DNA from: Photobacterium sp. TLY01
Lineage (GTDB): Bacteria > Pseudomonadota > Gammaproteobacteria > Enterobacterales > Vibrionaceae
Assembly (NCBI RefSeq): GCF_021432065.1
Contig: NZ_CP090364.1
Span: forward strand, 1,378,601-1,442,600
Length of the DNA: 64,000 nucleotides
Direction: 5' to 3'
The notes under the pieces were generated by a model. It worked only from the letters and a program-made list of their open reading frames with translations, ran no database searches and was not told the DNA's origin. The position numbers and the translations under genes are program-made. Shown one piece after another: positions 10,050 through 18,668 of the stretch (position 1 is the first letter of the stretch; the number at the start of each line of letters is the position of its first letter).

Positions 10050-10162
10050 AACGTGTCCTTCTGCTTCATCGGCCTGTAGGCGAGAACCGACAGGTAATGC
10101 TTATGAATAGAAATATCAATCTTCAGTATAGGAACCGTTCACGGATGTGCGAGTATCAATAT

Positions 10163-10936
10163 TTATAAAGGGATCAGGGGTTTGACAGGTGACATGTTAA
10201 TCACCTCCCGTTTGGCAAACAGATCCGTCAGTATCCGGGTTTCCATGTCAGTGGGCGGGCGGCTGACAGTCAACCGGAGAATGGGATCTGTTGAATTGGT
10301 CTGGCGGGTTAAAGTGTCCAGATCCACAACCGAAAGCAGTGCATGAAATTTGTGCACATAGTCGCGGGTTTCTTTCGGTAATGTCAGGGCGGTGAACTGA
10401 CGGCTGTTGGCTTTTTTGATGGCCCGGCCAACCCGGCCTTCGCCGGCATTGTAGGCGGCCAGTGTCAGTGCAAGGTCCTGATCGAACTTGTTGTACAGAA
10501 ATGACAGATAAGCGACGGCGGCCTGAGTGCTTTTCTGGACATCAAAGCGCTCGTCGTTATCGGCTTGTACCTGCAATCCGAACCGTTCGGCAGTGGCTGG
10601 GATCAGCTGCCACAGACCGGCTGCATTGGCTGAGGAGACCGCATCCACTCTGAAAGTCGATTCAATCATGGGCAGTAATGCCAGATTGGCCGGGAGTTGT
10701 TTAGCACGCAGAACCTGCTCAATATCACGCAGTGTTTCTTGATTACGCAGCAGGTGTTGCTCAATCAGATGGCGGTGGGGCAATAACTTGTCAACCTGTG
10801 CCTGTAAGGCATCAGCACTGAGCGAAAAAGACGACAATGCCGGGCTGGCCAATGCGACACCCGGCAGGAAAAAAAGTGTGAACCAACAACAGAAACCGGC
10901 CCAGAAGGGGACGCCGGTTTTGCGGGCAATCGACAT
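10163..10936 (-). CDS. Lytic transglycosylase (SLT family) in the lateral flgAMN operon
   Basis: Peptidoglycan lytic transglycosylase, 257 residues, with a signal peptide (about residues 1-30) and a Goose-lysozyme-like SLT domain at about 80-190. The catalytic Glu lies in MIESTF, followed by the conserved ANAAGLWQLIPATA and ALAAYNAGEGRV motifs. It resembles the catalytic domain of MltD but lacks LysM repeats. The ATG lies one base beyond the flgN stop, so it is almost certainly translated with flgN. Because FlgJ in this locus has no muramidase domain, I infer that this enzyme opens the wall for the lateral flagellar rod. Confidence 0.88.
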   Translation of the reverse strand: MSIARKTGVPFWAGFCCWFTLFFLPGVALASPALSSFSLSADALQAQVDKLLPHRHLIEQHLLRNQETLRDIEQVLRAKQLPANLALLPMIESTFRVDAVSSANAAGLWQLIPATAERFGLQVQADNDERFDVQKSTQAAVAYLSFLYNKFDQDLALTLAAYNAGEGRVGRAIKKANSRQFTALTLPKETRDYVHKFHALLSVVDLDTLTRQTNSTDPILRLTVSRPPTDMETRILTDLFAKREVINMSPVKPLIPL

Positions 10937-10937
10937 A

Positions 10938-11369
10938 TCAGCTCTGCATCAATGCCGTGCCATAGGCAGGTTCACCTTTAATCTGCATCAGCAATTCACC
11001 GTAAGAAGCGGACAGATTGCCGTTCACCTGATTGGTTTTCTGGCAGGACTGGACATGACTCTCCAGTTGCTGCCAGCTCTGGCGAACCTGGGCGTTTAGT
11101 GGGGAAGGCAGTTTTTTCATCAGCATTGTCATGCCTTGCTTATCGGCAGGCAGTCCGAGCTGTTGTAACAACTGCCGGCGCTGCGAGGCACTGTGCTGAA
11201 GCTGAGCAAGCACGTGTTCCTGCTTTTTGACCAGTTCGGTTAACGTGGTGCCGTTAAATTGCAGATAACTGGCTTGCTGTCGCAACAGTAATTGTCCGAG
11301 TTGCTGGTAAGCCTGAAGGTCGTGGCGGATCCCCTGAATCAGTGCTTTCACTATCTGCTGCTTGCTCAT
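10938..11369 (-). CDS. flgN: Lateral flagellar FlgK/FlgL export chaperone FlgN
   Basis: Helical 143-residue protein in the flgA-flgM-flgN position. FlgN chaperones bind the hook-associated proteins FlgK and FlgL before secretion. Sequence similarity within this family is weak, so the call rests on size, the Gln-rich coiled-coil N-terminus and the gene order. The ATG at 11369 overlaps the flgM stop and has GAGG in front of it; a start four codons earlier (11381) is possible. Confidence 0.8.
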   Translation of the reverse strand: MSKQQIVKALIQGIRHDLQAYQQLGQLLLRQQASYLQFNGTTLTELVKKQEHVLAQLQHSASQRRQLLQQLGLPADKQGMTMLMKKLPSPLNAQVRQSWQQLESHVQSCQKTNQVNGNLSASYGELLMQIKGEPAYGTALMQS

Positions 11370-11377
11370 GTCTGGCC

Positions 11378-11659
11378 TCATTCGTGTCCGGTGTGGAATT
11401 CCAGAATTGCGCTGGACAGGGTATCAATGTCCAGTTTGAGATCGCCTTTTGCCAGTGCCTGCTTCACAGCATTCACTTTTTCCATATCGATGTCCGGTAA
11501 GTCGGCCAGTTTTTCCTGCGCCTGTGAAATGATCTGGTTGCTGGCGCTGATCACCGGTTCCAAACCTTTCGATTTACCTGCGGTTTCCACTTGTGCCGGG
11601 CTGGACGGACGTTGGGTTGATGACGCCACCTGAGAATTAATTACTTTGTCAATTTTCAT
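11378..11659 (-). CDS. flgM: Lateral anti-sigma28 factor FlgM
   Basis: Small (93 residues) anti-sigma factor that holds FliA inactive until the hook-basal body is complete and FlgM is exported. The N-terminal MKIDKV is typical, as is the C-terminal sigma-binding region (KVNAVKQALAKGDLKLDIDTLSSAILEFH). AGGA precedes the ATG. It is followed immediately by flgN. The partner would be the lateral FliA at 30778-31506. Confidence 0.92.
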   Translation of the reverse strand: MKIDKVINSQVASSTQRPSSPAQVETAGKSKGLEPVISASNQIISQAQEKLADLPDIDMEKVNAVKQALAKGDLKLDIDTLSSAILEFHTGHE

Positions 11660-11726
11660 GAATGTATCCTGCTCGTTTGTTCTACCGCTTGAATTTAAGT
11701 AACTGCTAAAGAGGAAAAGCGACCGC

Positions 11727-11738
11727 TTCCGGGCGGAA
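11727..11738. promoter_or_regulatory. TTCCG-GG-CGGAA palindrome near the flgA stop
   Basis: A perfect TTCCG/CGGAA inverted repeat with a two-base spacer, 68-79 bases upstream of the flgM start. The same half-sites stand upstream of the two sigma54 promoters of the locus. No sigma54 promoter was found between it and flgM, so its function is uncertain. Confidence 0.35.
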
Positions 11739-11739
11739 A

Positions 11740-12552
11740 TTAAAAAATAGTTTCAACTTTTCCACGCTCAACCACGACAGCCTGAATGACCTTTCCTGAA
11801 CTGATATTGCGGACAGAAACCTGTTCACCTTTAACACCATTTTGCAAGGCTTCTCCTTTCATGCTGGCCTCCAGACCATTCTTGCTGGCGACGATGATGA
11901 CAGTGTTGCCTTCTTCAACCAGCCACAGCGGCTGGAGCTGCAGCGGATTGATGATCTGACCACTCCGGACTCGTCTTAACGTCCGCTGACCAATGAGCTG
12001 CTCCGGGTGGGTCGCAAACGCTTCATCGCGGGTCAGGGTCAGTACCTGAGATTTGAGCATCGCCGCCGTCAGTCTGGTATCACGCCGGATGTGTGTCGCC
12101 GAGACGATCACCGGTAACCGGAGACTGACCTGCGCGGTAATGTTCAGTTTCCATGGCTGAGCGCCGGACTGGCATTCAAGCTGACGGCGCAGATAACCCA
12201 CCGGCAGGCTCTGCTGATCGGCGGCGCTGATATACAGCTCAGTGTCACAGGCCGGCAGGTGATCCACAGAAGCCGGCACACTGATACTAATCTCAGTGTC
12301 ATAGTCCGGCCATTGTTGCCTGGCGGCATAACTGGCGATTTCCTGCGCTATCTGAGCCTGGGTCCAGGCCACCAGTTCAGACGCATTCTGTTTATTGCCA
12401 CTGTCTGCCAGGGCGACAGAAGGCAGCATCAGCACTGCAGTCCACAGCGCATGAAAGTAGCCGGATTTCCTGTTTCCTGATTTCCGCCTGTGTGTGAAAG
12501 GGCGGAAGTTCCGCTTCCTTTCCTCTTTGTAACTCACTGAAAAATAAAGCAT
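11740..12552 (-). CDS. flgA: Lateral flagellar P-ring assembly chaperone FlgA
   Basis: Periplasmic chaperone for assembly of the FlgI P ring. The C-terminal SAF/FlgA domain is clear: ATHIRRDTRLTAAML, IGQRTLRRVRSGQIINPLQL and the final VSVRNISSGKVIQAVV stretch. A hydrophobic export signal ends near SVALADS. The start is uncertain: the ATG at 12552 gives 270 residues with an unusually basic 30-residue lead before the signal and no clear ribosome site, and it would place the start next to the flgB promoter. First gene of flgA-flgM-flgN-transglycosylase. Confidence 0.88.
   Translation of the reverse strand: MLYFSVSYKEERKRNFRPFTHRRKSGNRKSGYFHALWTAVLMLPSVALADSGNKQNASELVAWTQAQIAQEIASYAARQQWPDYDTEISISVPASVDHLPACDTELYISAADQQSLPVGYLRRQLECQSGAQPWKLNITAQVSLRLPVIVSATHIRRDTRLTAAMLKSQVLTLTRDEAFATHPEQLIGQRTLRRVRSGQIINPLQLQPLWLVEEGNTVIIVASKNGLEASMKGEALQNGVKGEQVSVRNISSGKVIQAVVVERGKVETIF
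12481..12514. promoter_or_regulatory. Candidate LafK enhancer upstream of the flgB promoter
   Basis: A perfect 13 bp palindrome GCGGAA-G-TTCCGC (12502-12514) plus another TTTCCGC at 12481-12487. Its centre is about 52 bases upstream of the -24 GG of the flgB sigma54 promoter, a usual position for an enhancer-binding-protein site. The same half-sites recur at the same distance upstream of the lafB promoter. Binding by LafK is inference. Confidence 0.5.
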
Positions 12553-12558
12553 AAAATA

Positions 12559-12575
12559 TTGGCATGTTTCTTGTT
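12559..12575 (+). promoter_or_regulatory. Sigma54 promoter of the lateral flgB operon
   Basis: TTGGCATGTTTCTTGTT fits the sigma54 consensus YTGGCACG-N4-TTGCW with the right GG-to-GC spacing, deviating at the last -24 base and with GT in place of the -12 GC. It lies 42 bases before the flgB ATG. Middle-class lateral flagellar operons in V. parahaemolyticus are known to need sigma54 and LafK. Confidence 0.75.
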
Positions 12576-12616
12576 AGTAGTCATGGTGCAAGCGTGACCG
12601 ATTTAAAGGAAAAACA

Positions 12617-12976
12617 ATGGCGATCAGTTTTGAAAATGCGCTGGGTGTCCATCCTGATGCGCTTAATTTCAGGGTACAGCGCAGCAAAGTATTGGCAAGC
12701 AACTTAGCAAATGTCGATACCCCTGGATATCTCGCCAGAGACCTGGCGTTTGAAAGCGTGATGAAAAACACAAGCTCACGCGTGGATACTCCTCCACCGC
12801 AGTTGGATGTGAGCGCGAAATACCGGGTGCCGTACCAGAACAGCAAAACCGGTAACACCGTTGAGCTGGGCGTGGAACAAGCCAAGTTTGCCCAGAACAA
12901 CATGGATTTTCAAACCAGTCTGACGTTTATGAACATGAAGTTCAGCGGACTGGCCAAAGCAATTGAGGGTCGTTAA
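12617..12976 (+). CDS. flgB: Lateral flagellar proximal rod protein FlgB
   Basis: Rod subunit at the base of the axial structure, 119 residues (E. coli 138). The N-terminal rod/hook motif LASNLANVDTPGYLARD is clear, and the C-terminal DFQTSLTFMNMKFSGLAKAI helix is typical of the family. AGGA precedes the ATG. It opens the flgBCDEFGHIJKL operon behind the sigma54 promoter and is followed by flgC after five bases. Confidence 0.95.
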   Translation: MAISFENALGVHPDALNFRVQRSKVLASNLANVDTPGYLARDLAFESVMKNTSSRVDTPPPQLDVSAKYRVPYQNSKTGNTVELGVEQAKFAQNNMDFQTSLTFMNMKFSGLAKAIEGR

Positions 12977-12981
12977 TTACT

Positions 12982-13419
12982 ATGGCTTTTACGGACATCT
13001 ACTCAATCGCTGGTTCTGCAATGACGGCGCAAACCGTCCGTCTGAATACGGTAGCCAGTAACCTGGCCAATGCCGATGCAGTAGCCAGCAATCCGAATGA
13101 TGCTTACAAAGCGCTGAAACCTGTGTTTGCCACTGTGTACAGCCAGACACAATTATCTGCCGACAAAGATGTGTACCCGAATGCGGAAGTGCGCATTGTC
13201 GACGTGGTTCAGCATGATGGCAAAGTGGATAAGCGTTTCGAACCGAATAACCCGCTGGCGAACGAAGAAGGCTATGTCTTCTATCCGGGCATCGACGTTG
13301 TGGCGGAAATGGCAGACATGATGTCCGCCACCCGCAGTTACGAGACCAATGTTGAAGTGATGGCCAATGTGAAAAGTATGCAGCAGGGCCTGCTGCGTCT
13401 GGGGGAGGGTAGCCGATGA
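12982..13419 (+). CDS. flgC: Lateral flagellar proximal rod protein FlgC
   Basis: Second proximal-rod subunit, 145 residues. It has the N-terminal VASNLANADAVAS rod motif, the PGIDVVAEMADMM segment and the C-terminal SYETNVEVMANVKSM helix of FlgC proteins. Its stop overlaps the flgD ATG (ATGA), so the two are translationally coupled. Confidence 0.95.
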   Translation: MAFTDIYSIAGSAMTAQTVRLNTVASNLANADAVASNPNDAYKALKPVFATVYSQTQLSADKDVYPNAEVRIVDVVQHDGKVDKRFEPNNPLANEEGYVFYPGIDVVAEMADMMSATRSYETNVEVMANVKSMQQGLLRLGEGSR

Positions 13420-14093
13420 GCTTAGCACAATATACCGCTTTATCCGGGGATAGCCCGACAACCACAAGCGGCAATACCGGTGTTCAGGCAAACCGTGCCA
13501 GTGATAACAGTGCGGATGCGCTGCAGAACGAGTTCCTGACCCTGATGGTGGCTCAGATCCAGAATCAGGATCCGCTCAACCCGCTGGACGGCACCGAATA
13601 TGTCGGTCAGCTGGCGCAGTTCTCTCAGGTTCAGAGCACCGAGAATATGTCCAAGATGATGCAGAACAGCATGGTCTTGATGGACAACATGCAGGTACTG
13701 GCAACGGCGGGTTTAGTGGGACAGACAGTGTATGTCAGCACTAATGAAATGACCCTGGGTGAAGGTACCCAGAGCGGCAAGATTGAACTGGCGCACGCGT
13801 CTAATCAGGTGAACCTGCTGCTGGAAGATGACTATGGCCGTGTGACCAAAGTACCGCTGGGCGCACACGGCGCAGGCGATGTGGATTTCACCATTGACCC
13901 GGAAGCGCTGGAACTGCCTGAAGGAAACTACACAGTGTCGGTGGAAGTTCAGTCCGGTCAGACCGAGCCTAAGGTGCTGCTGGCCGGTCAGGTTGAACAA
14001 GTACGTGTTCCAAGTAACGGGGGCTCAGCCCTGGTCAATGTTGCCGGTGTCGGCAGCGTTCCTTTCTACCAGATTAGCCAGTTCGGCAGCTGA
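13416..14093 (+). CDS. flgD: Lateral flagellar hook-capping protein FlgD
   Basis: Hook scaffold that caps the growing hook during FlgE assembly. The 225-residue protein shows the FlgD N-terminal motif FLTLMVAQIQNQDPLNPLDGTEYV in two conserved blocks and a C-terminal tudor/Ig-like FlgD region ending in a GVGSVPFYQISQ-type tail. It overlaps flgC by four bases; flgE follows 26 bases later with its own ribosome site. Confidence 0.95.
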   Translation: MSLAQYTALSGDSPTTTSGNTGVQANRASDNSADALQNEFLTLMVAQIQNQDPLNPLDGTEYVGQLAQFSQVQSTENMSKMMQNSMVLMDNMQVLATAGLVGQTVYVSTNEMTLGEGTQSGKIELAHASNQVNLLLEDDYGRVTKVPLGAHGAGDVDFTIDPEALELPEGNYTVSVEVQSGQTEPKVLLAGQVEQVRVPSNGGSALVNVAGVGSVPFYQISQFGS

Positions 14094-14119
14094 TTTTCAT
14101 ACAAATTAACGAGGATATT

Positions 14120-15307
14120 ATGAGTTTTGATATCGCGCTGAGTGGCCTGGGAGCCACCAATACACAGCTGAATACCATCAGTAACAACATTGCAAACGTG
14201 TCAACCACAGGCTTTAAAGAGTCACGTACTGAGTTCTCTTCTGTTTACAACGGTATTCAGGCCGGTGGTGTTGAAGTGGCTGCCATCTCTCAGAATTTTG
14301 ATAAAAACGGTTCTGTGAGCGGCACAGGTCGTTCATTGGATCTGGCTATTGGCGGTAATGGCTTTTTCGTCACCAAAGACACCAGCGGCCAGGTGGTTTA
14401 TACCCGCTCTGGCGTGTTTAACACTGATAAAGACAACTACATTGTCAGTAACACTGGCATGAAGCTGCAAGGTTATACCGTTGACGCGAATAACAACCTG
14501 CAATCGGGCGCTGTGGGCGATCTGCAAATTAAAACCGCGTCACTGGCTGCACAAGCCACTGATCGTGTGGATTTTGTTGCCAACTTCGATTCACGCGTGA
14601 ATACACCTGCGGTTGCGCCATTCGACATGGCTGATCACGATACCTATAACTCTTCTTACACCACCAAGGTGTATGACTCGCTGGGTAATCCGCACACCAT
14701 GACCCAGTATTTCGTGAAAACCGGTGCCAATGCCTGGGATATTCATGTGTCTGTTGACGGTGCTGCGCCAGCGACCACGCAAGCGGCCACGTTTAATACC
14801 GACGGTACGCTGGCAACCCCTGCGGCCCCTTTCAATGTTGCCTTTAACCCTGCCGGTGCTGACCCTATGAGTGTGGATATCGACCTGCTGGGGACCACCC
14901 AGTTCGGCGCCGATTTCGGCACCAGCACCAACAACCCTAACGGTTATTCATCCGGTGAGCTGACAGGCGTGCGTGTGGAAGACAACGGCATGGTATACGC
15001 CACTTACACCAACGGTCAGTCTCTGCTTCAGGGTCAGGTCATGCTGGCCGATTTTGCTAACCCACAAGCCCTGGTCAAAGTCAGCAACACTGGCTGGCAG
15101 CAAAGCTTTGGCTCTGGTGCACCGATTACCGGTCAGCCTGGCAGCGGTATTCTGGGCAGCCTGACGCCGGGAGCACTGGAAGGCTCTAACGTGGACCTGA
15201 CCAGCGAACTGGTCAACCTGATGACAGCACAGCGTAACTATCAGGCGAACGCCAAAACCATCTCGACCACAGAGCAGCTGACTCAAGCGCTGTTCAACGC
15301 GATTTAA
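14120..15307 (+). CDS. flgE: Lateral flagellar hook protein FlgE
   Basis: Hook subunit, 395 residues (E. coli 402). The N-terminal motif NTISNNIANVSTTGFKESRTEF and the C-terminal motif ALEGSNVDLTSELVNLMTAQRNYQANAKTI form the coiled D0 domain shared by rod and hook proteins. The middle D1/D2 region is rich in Asn, Thr and Ala. GAGG stands upstream of the ATG. Confidence 0.96.
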   Translation: MSFDIALSGLGATNTQLNTISNNIANVSTTGFKESRTEFSSVYNGIQAGGVEVAAISQNFDKNGSVSGTGRSLDLAIGGNGFFVTKDTSGQVVYTRSGVFNTDKDNYIVSNTGMKLQGYTVDANNNLQSGAVGDLQIKTASLAAQATDRVDFVANFDSRVNTPAVAPFDMADHDTYNSSYTTKVYDSLGNPHTMTQYFVKTGANAWDIHVSVDGAAPATTQAATFNTDGTLATPAAPFNVAFNPAGADPMSVDIDLLGTTQFGADFGTSTNNPNGYSSGELTGVRVEDNGMVYATYTNGQSLLQGQVMLADFANPQALVKVSNTGWQQSFGSGAPITGQPGSGILGSLTPGALEGSNVDLTSELVNLMTAQRNYQANAKTISTTEQLTQALFNAI

Positions 15308-15317
15308 GGGTTAGTTG

Positions 15318-16049
15318 ATGGATAGCTTGTTATACACAGCAACCAGTGGAGCAAGTCGGGTACTGAGCGCACAGCAGGTGCGCTCAAACAACCTGTCGAA
15401 TGCCGATACCACAGGTTTTCGTGCCGACATGGAAAGAGCCAGAAGTTACGCCGTTCAGGGGCGCGGTTTTGACGGCAGCACTATGGTGGTGACGAACTCG
15501 GCCTCGACCCGTTTTGATGCCGGTGACATGGTGAAAACCGGCCGCAAACTGGATATCGCCATCAATGGCGAAGGTTTTCTGACAGTACAGAGTCCGGATG
15601 GCGGCGAGTCATACACCCGGGCCGGTAACCTGAAAATTGACCAGCAGGGCAACCTGACAGTCAACGGTTTTCCTGTGATGGCAGAAGGCGAGCCGATTGT
15701 GATTCCGCCGAACCAGAGCATTGAAATCAGTGAAACCGGCATGGTGACTGTGATTCCGCCGGGTGGTGGCGCAGAGCTGGAAGTCGGTCAGTTAAAACTG
15801 GTCAATCCGAATATTGCCGATGTTCAGAAAATGAATGATGGCTTGTTTCAGGCTCGCAACGGTAATGATTTCGCCGCGGATGCCACAGTGCGTCTGGCGC
15901 CTGAGCACCTGGAAGGCAGTAACGTTTCCGCGATTGAAGAACTGGTCAGCGTGATGTCGCTGACGCGTAATTTCGAAATGCAGGTGCGGATGATGAAGAC
16001 CGCAGAAAAACTCGCTCAGGCTGGTAACCGCCTGTTGCGTAACGGCTAA
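15318..16049 (+). CDS. flgF: Lateral flagellar rod protein FlgF
   Basis: Proximal rod protein, 243 residues (E. coli 251). It has the N-terminal rod motif NNLSNADTTGFRADM and the C-terminal EGSNVSAIEELVSVMSLTRNFE motif. The ATG at 15318 sits seven bases after AAGGG; the TTG three bases earlier is less likely. flgG follows in the same operon. Confidence 0.95.
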   Translation: MDSLLYTATSGASRVLSAQQVRSNNLSNADTTGFRADMERARSYAVQGRGFDGSTMVVTNSASTRFDAGDMVKTGRKLDIAINGEGFLTVQSPDGGESYTRAGNLKIDQQGNLTVNGFPVMAEGEPIVIPPNQSIEISETGMVTVIPPGGGAELEVGQLKLVNPNIADVQKMNDGLFQARNGNDFAADATVRLAPEHLEGSNVSAIEELVSVMSLTRNFEMQVRMMKTAEKLAQAGNRLLRNG

Positions 16050-16066
16050 TAAGAAGGAGAGATCAC

Positions 16067-16852
16067 ATGCATTCTGCATTATGGGTCAGCAAAACGGGCA
16101 TGGCGGCGCAAGACACTAAGATGACCGCCATCTCGAACAACCTGGCAAACGTTAACACAGTAGGTTTTAAACGCGACCGCGTTGTTTTTGAAGACCTCTT
16201 CTACACCATTCAGCGTCAGCCTGGTGCGCCGGTCGATCAGGTGAACGAACTGCCGACAGGTGTGCAGTTGGGTAGCGGTGTGCGCGTCGTCGGCACACAA
16301 AAAGTGTTTACCCAGGGCAATTCGCAGAACACCAGTCAGGAATTGGATATGGCCATTATGGGTGGCGGTTTCTTCCAGATTGAAAACTCTGACGGTGAAG
16401 TCATGTACAGCCGCAACGGCCAATTTCATGTCAACTCGGAAGGCCTGATTGTGAATACTCAGGGTTTGCCCCTGATCCCTCAAATTGAGATCCCGGATGC
16501 GGCAACCCGCATCAGCATCGGTGTGGACGGTACCGTCTCAGCGCAGGTGGCCGGGGATCCTCAGCCTCAGGAACTGGGTCAGATCACCCTGGCGCAGTTT
16601 GTGAACCCGGCCGGTCTGGAAGCCCTGGGTGGCAACCTGTACCGAGAAACAGAAGCCAGCGGCCAGCCGGATGAGCTGGTACCGGGTCTTGATGGTGCGG
16701 GCAGCATCAAACAGGGCGCACTGGAAGGCTCTAACGTGCAGGTGGTGGAAGAAATGGTCGATATGATCACCACGCAGCGCGCGTATGAAATGAACGCCAA
16801 AGTCGTCTCAGCTGCGGATGACATGCTGAAGTTTGTCGCGCAGTCAGTTTAA
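16067..16852 (+). CDS. flgG: Lateral flagellar distal rod protein FlgG
   Basis: Distal rod (drive shaft) subunit, 261 residues, almost the same as E. coli FlgG (260). It carries the N-terminal MTAISNNLANVNTVGFKRDR motif and the C-terminal ALEGSNVQVVEEMVDMITTQRAYEMN signature. An AAGGAGA ribosome site precedes it. Confidence 0.96.
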   Translation: MHSALWVSKTGMAAQDTKMTAISNNLANVNTVGFKRDRVVFEDLFYTIQRQPGAPVDQVNELPTGVQLGSGVRVVGTQKVFTQGNSQNTSQELDMAIMGGGFFQIENSDGEVMYSRNGQFHVNSEGLIVNTQGLPLIPQIEIPDAATRISIGVDGTVSAQVAGDPQPQELGQITLAQFVNPAGLEALGGNLYRETEASGQPDELVPGLDGAGSIKQGALEGSNVQVVEEMVDMITTQRAYEMNAKVVSAADDMLKFVAQSV

Positions 16853-16875
16853 TGCTTACACCGAAAGGAAATCCT

Positions 16876-17538
16876 ATGAAGTGGCTGATTCCATTTCTCA
16901 TGGTGTTATTGACAGGGTGCACCATGCGCCCTGAGTTCTCCGCACCCGAACCCGATGATGAAGCCTTCGCGCCACCGGTACTGGATTACTCTTTGCCGGA
17001 AGCGTCTGACGGCAGTCTTTATCGCAATAACTACATGATGACCTTGTTTCAGGATCGCCGTGCTTACCGGGTCGGTGACATTCTCACGATCGTGCTGGAC
17101 GAAGAAACCCAGTCGAGCAAAAAAGCCAATACTCAATTCTCTAAAGACTCTGAAGTTGGCATCAGTGCGCCGGTATTTGGCAATTACACCGCCGATAATT
17201 TATCGGCTAGTGTGGACGCCAGCCGCGGCTTTGATGGTTCCTCACAGAGCTCACAGGGCAACAAACTCAAAGGCGCGATTACCGTGACGGTGAATGCCGT
17301 GTTACCCAACGGGGTGCTGCGTGTCCGCGGGGAAAAATGGCTGCGCCTCAATCAGGGCGATGAATTTATCCGCCTGTCAGGGATCGTACGTGTGGATGAC
17401 ATTAACCGCTTGAATCAGGTGTCTTCGCAACGGATTGGTGATGCGCGTATCACCTACTCAGGTCGCGGAGCACTGGCAGACAGCAACTCAGCCGGCTGGC
17501 TGACTCAATTCTTTACTAGCCCATGGATGCCGTTCTGA
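16876..17538 (+). CDS. flgH: Lateral flagellar L-ring lipoprotein FlgH
   Basis: Outer-membrane lipoprotein forming the L ring, 220 residues. The signal sequence ends in a lipobox LLTGC (Cys about residue 16). FlgH-typical blocks follow: [23 protein letters not shown] at the start and [25 protein letters not shown] toward the end. The ATG at 16876 follows GAAAGGA; the ORF could open 24 bases earlier but this would spoil the signal peptide. The stop overlaps the flgI ATG. Confidence 0.95.
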   Translation: MKWLIPFLMVLLTGCTMRPEFSAPEPDDEAFAPPVLDYSLPEASDGSLYRNNYMMTLFQDRRAYRVGDILTIVLDEETQSSKKANTQFSKDSEVGISAPVFGNYTADNLSASVDASRGFDGSSQSSQGNKLKGAITVTVNAVLPNGVLRVRGEKWLRLNQGDEFIRLSGIVRVDDINRLNQVSSQRIGDARITYSGRGALADSNSAGWLTQFFTSPWMPF

Positions 17539-18659
17539 TGAAATCGTTCAAAACTCTATTGCTGTTGATGGCAGTGGCGCTTTGGGGAGCTCACTCTGTC
17601 TCTGCCAACGCCTCCATTGCCATGCCGATTATGGATTTAGTGGATGTGCAAGGCATTCGTGGTAACCAACTGGTGGGCTATGGTCTGGTCGTTGGCCTTG
17701 ATGGCACGGGCGACCGTAATCAGGTGAAATTCACCAGCCAGTCGGTCACCAATATGTTGCGCCAGTTTGGTGTGCAGATCAGCGAGGGCACCGATCCTAA
17801 GCTGAAAAACGTGGCGTCCGTCAGTGTGACTGCCTTTATCGATCCCATGGCAGGGAAAGGCCAGACAGTGAACATTGTTGTGTCCTCTCTGGGGGATGCC
17901 AAAAGCCTGCGCGGCGGGACATTGCTGCTGACCCCGTTGCGGGGCGTGGACGGTGAAGTTTACGCCGTCGCGCAGGGTAACGTGATTGTCGGCGGCGCCA
18001 GTGCCGAAGGCCTGAGTGGTTCGAAAGTGACCATTAACACCCCAACCACAGGCCGCATTCCTAACGGCGCGACACTGGAACGTGAAATCCCGACCGATTT
18101 CAATCAAAAGCCGAATATCACGCTGAATCTGCGCACCCCGAGCTTCACCACAGCGAAAAATATTGCCCGCGCCGTCAATAACACCTTTGGTTCGGGTGTG
18201 GCAACGGCGATTAATAAAGCCAAAGTCGAAGTACTGGCTCCAATGGATACCCAGCAGCGCGTAACCTTTATGTCGATGCTGGAAGAGCTGGTTGTCGAAG
18301 AAGGCCGCCGTCCGGCCAGAGTCGTCTTCAACTCCCGCACCGGTACTGTGGTGGTCGGCAAAAACGTGACTGTCAGCGCCGCTGCCGTCAGTCATGGCAG
18401 TCTGACCGTCACTATTCGTGAAATGCAGTCGGTCAGTCAGCCAAACGCTTTTGCCGACGGTGAAACCAAGGTGGTGAATAACTCACTGGTCGATATCAAT
18501 CAGGACGAAGCCCCGATGTATATCTGGCCGGAAGGGACTGAACTGAGCACGATTGTCGATGCGGTGAACAGCCTGGGTGCGACACCGGATGATCTGATGT
18601 CAATTCTGCAGGCCTTGCATGAAGCGGGTGCGCTGAATGCTGAGCTGGTGGTTATCTAA
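17538..18659 (+). CDS. flgI: Lateral flagellar P-ring protein FlgI
   Basis: Periplasmic P-ring subunit, 373 residues (E. coli 365) including a signal peptide ending near HSVSANA. Conserved FlgI blocks are visible: [27 protein letters not shown] in the N-terminal part, followed by the MLRQFG segment and a [11 protein letters not shown] region. The ATG at 17538 shares a base with the flgH stop (TGATG), indicating coupling; an in-frame ATG 15 bases earlier lies inside flgH and lengthens the signal. Confidence 0.96.
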   Translation: MKSFKTLLLLMAVALWGAHSVSANASIAMPIMDLVDVQGIRGNQLVGYGLVVGLDGTGDRNQVKFTSQSVTNMLRQFGVQISEGTDPKLKNVASVSVTAFIDPMAGKGQTVNIVVSSLGDAKSLRGGTLLLTPLRGVDGEVYAVAQGNVIVGGASAEGLSGSKVTINTPTTGRIPNGATLEREIPTDFNQKPNITLNLRTPSFTTAKNIARAVNNTFGSGVATAINKAKVEVLAPMDTQQRVTFMSMLEELVVEEGRRPARVVFNSRTGTVVVGKNVTVSAAAVSHGSLTVTIREMQSVSQPNAFADGETKVVNNSLVDINQDEAPMYIWPEGTELSTIVDAVNSLGATPDDLMSILQALHEAGALNAELVVI

Positions 18660-18668
18660 GGAGTGGCA

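Noticed and set aside
12576..12616. Sigma54 promoter for flgA on the minus strand at GGTCACGCTTGCA
   Set aside because: The GG-to-GC spacing is two bases too short.
17637..18395. 252-codon open frame on the minus strand
   Set aside because: Antisense shadow of flgI with no family resemblance.
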